DNA from: Chlorobium sp.
GTDB lineage: Bacteria > Bacteroidota > Chlorobiia > Chlorobiales > Chlorobiaceae
Assembly (NCBI GenBank): GCA_026193435.1
Contig: JAPHUN010000036.1
Location: 1 to 6,952, forward strand
Direction: 5' to 3'
DNA length: 6,952 nucleotides
This document shows positions 6,922-6,952 of the stretch, in pieces (positions within the stretch are counted from its first letter, which is position 1; every line of letters starts with the position of its first letter). The notes below the pieces were generated by a model. It was not told where the DNA came from. It made no database searches and worked only from the letters and a program-made list of their open reading frames with translations. The position numbers were made by a program, and so were the translations under genes.

Positions 6922-6952
6922 ATGAAAAAAAAGAACAACGAGGTTATTGAAA
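6922..6952 (+). CDS. Possible start of a divergent gene, cut by the right edge
   Basis: On the plus strand an ATG at 6922 opens a frame reading MKKKNNEVIE that stays open to the window end. The Lys-rich beginning is typical of many bacterial starts, and a divergent gene would fit the 89-bp spacer to the CPBP start at 6832. Only ten codons are visible and there is no Shine-Dalgarno sequence in front, so this may be chance. No product can be suggested. Confidence 0.25.
   Translation, partial: MKKKNNEVIE

Overview
The window carries a minus-strand block of envelope-transport genes. Read in the direction of transcription (high to low coordinates) it holds a CPBP-family membrane protein (6221-6832), a TolC-family outer-membrane efflux protein (4606-6075), a full-length RND inner-membrane efflux permease (1269-4376), and an AcrA/HlyD-type periplasmic adaptor lipoprotein (1-1119) that runs off the left edge. 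A possible divergent plus-strand gene begins at 6922 and is cut by the right edge.

The genes are Gram-negative in type: an outer-membrane channel, a periplasmic adaptor and an RND pump. Base composition is close to balanced and none of the starts has a strong Shine-Dalgarno sequence close by. Protein style and weak ribosome sites fit the Bacteroidota/Chlorobiota side of bacteria, and my best guess is a green sulfur bacterium (Chlorobiaceae). This is an inference from general look and not from a marker gene.

The outer-membrane channel, the permease and the adaptor are the three parts of a tripartite drug/solute exporter. The order channel-permease-adaptor is unusual. The adaptor is separated from the permease by 149 bp containing a terminator-like inverted repeat, so it may instead be the first gene of a second exporter lying to the left of the window. 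The CPBP gene encodes a small seven-helix membrane protein of the intramembrane protease/Abi family; it is probably independent of the exporter.

The most unusual stretch is the 229 bp between the channel and permease genes. It contains a 143-bp element whose nested inverted repeats share one centre (MITE- or REP-like), followed by a good Shine-Dalgarno sequence that serves no long gene, a possible 10-codon leader ORF, and four tandem heptamers that end 8 bp before the permease start codon. The element's outermost base forms the last base of the channel gene's stop codon. No CRISPR array, tRNA, rRNA, transposase gene or phage gene is visible.
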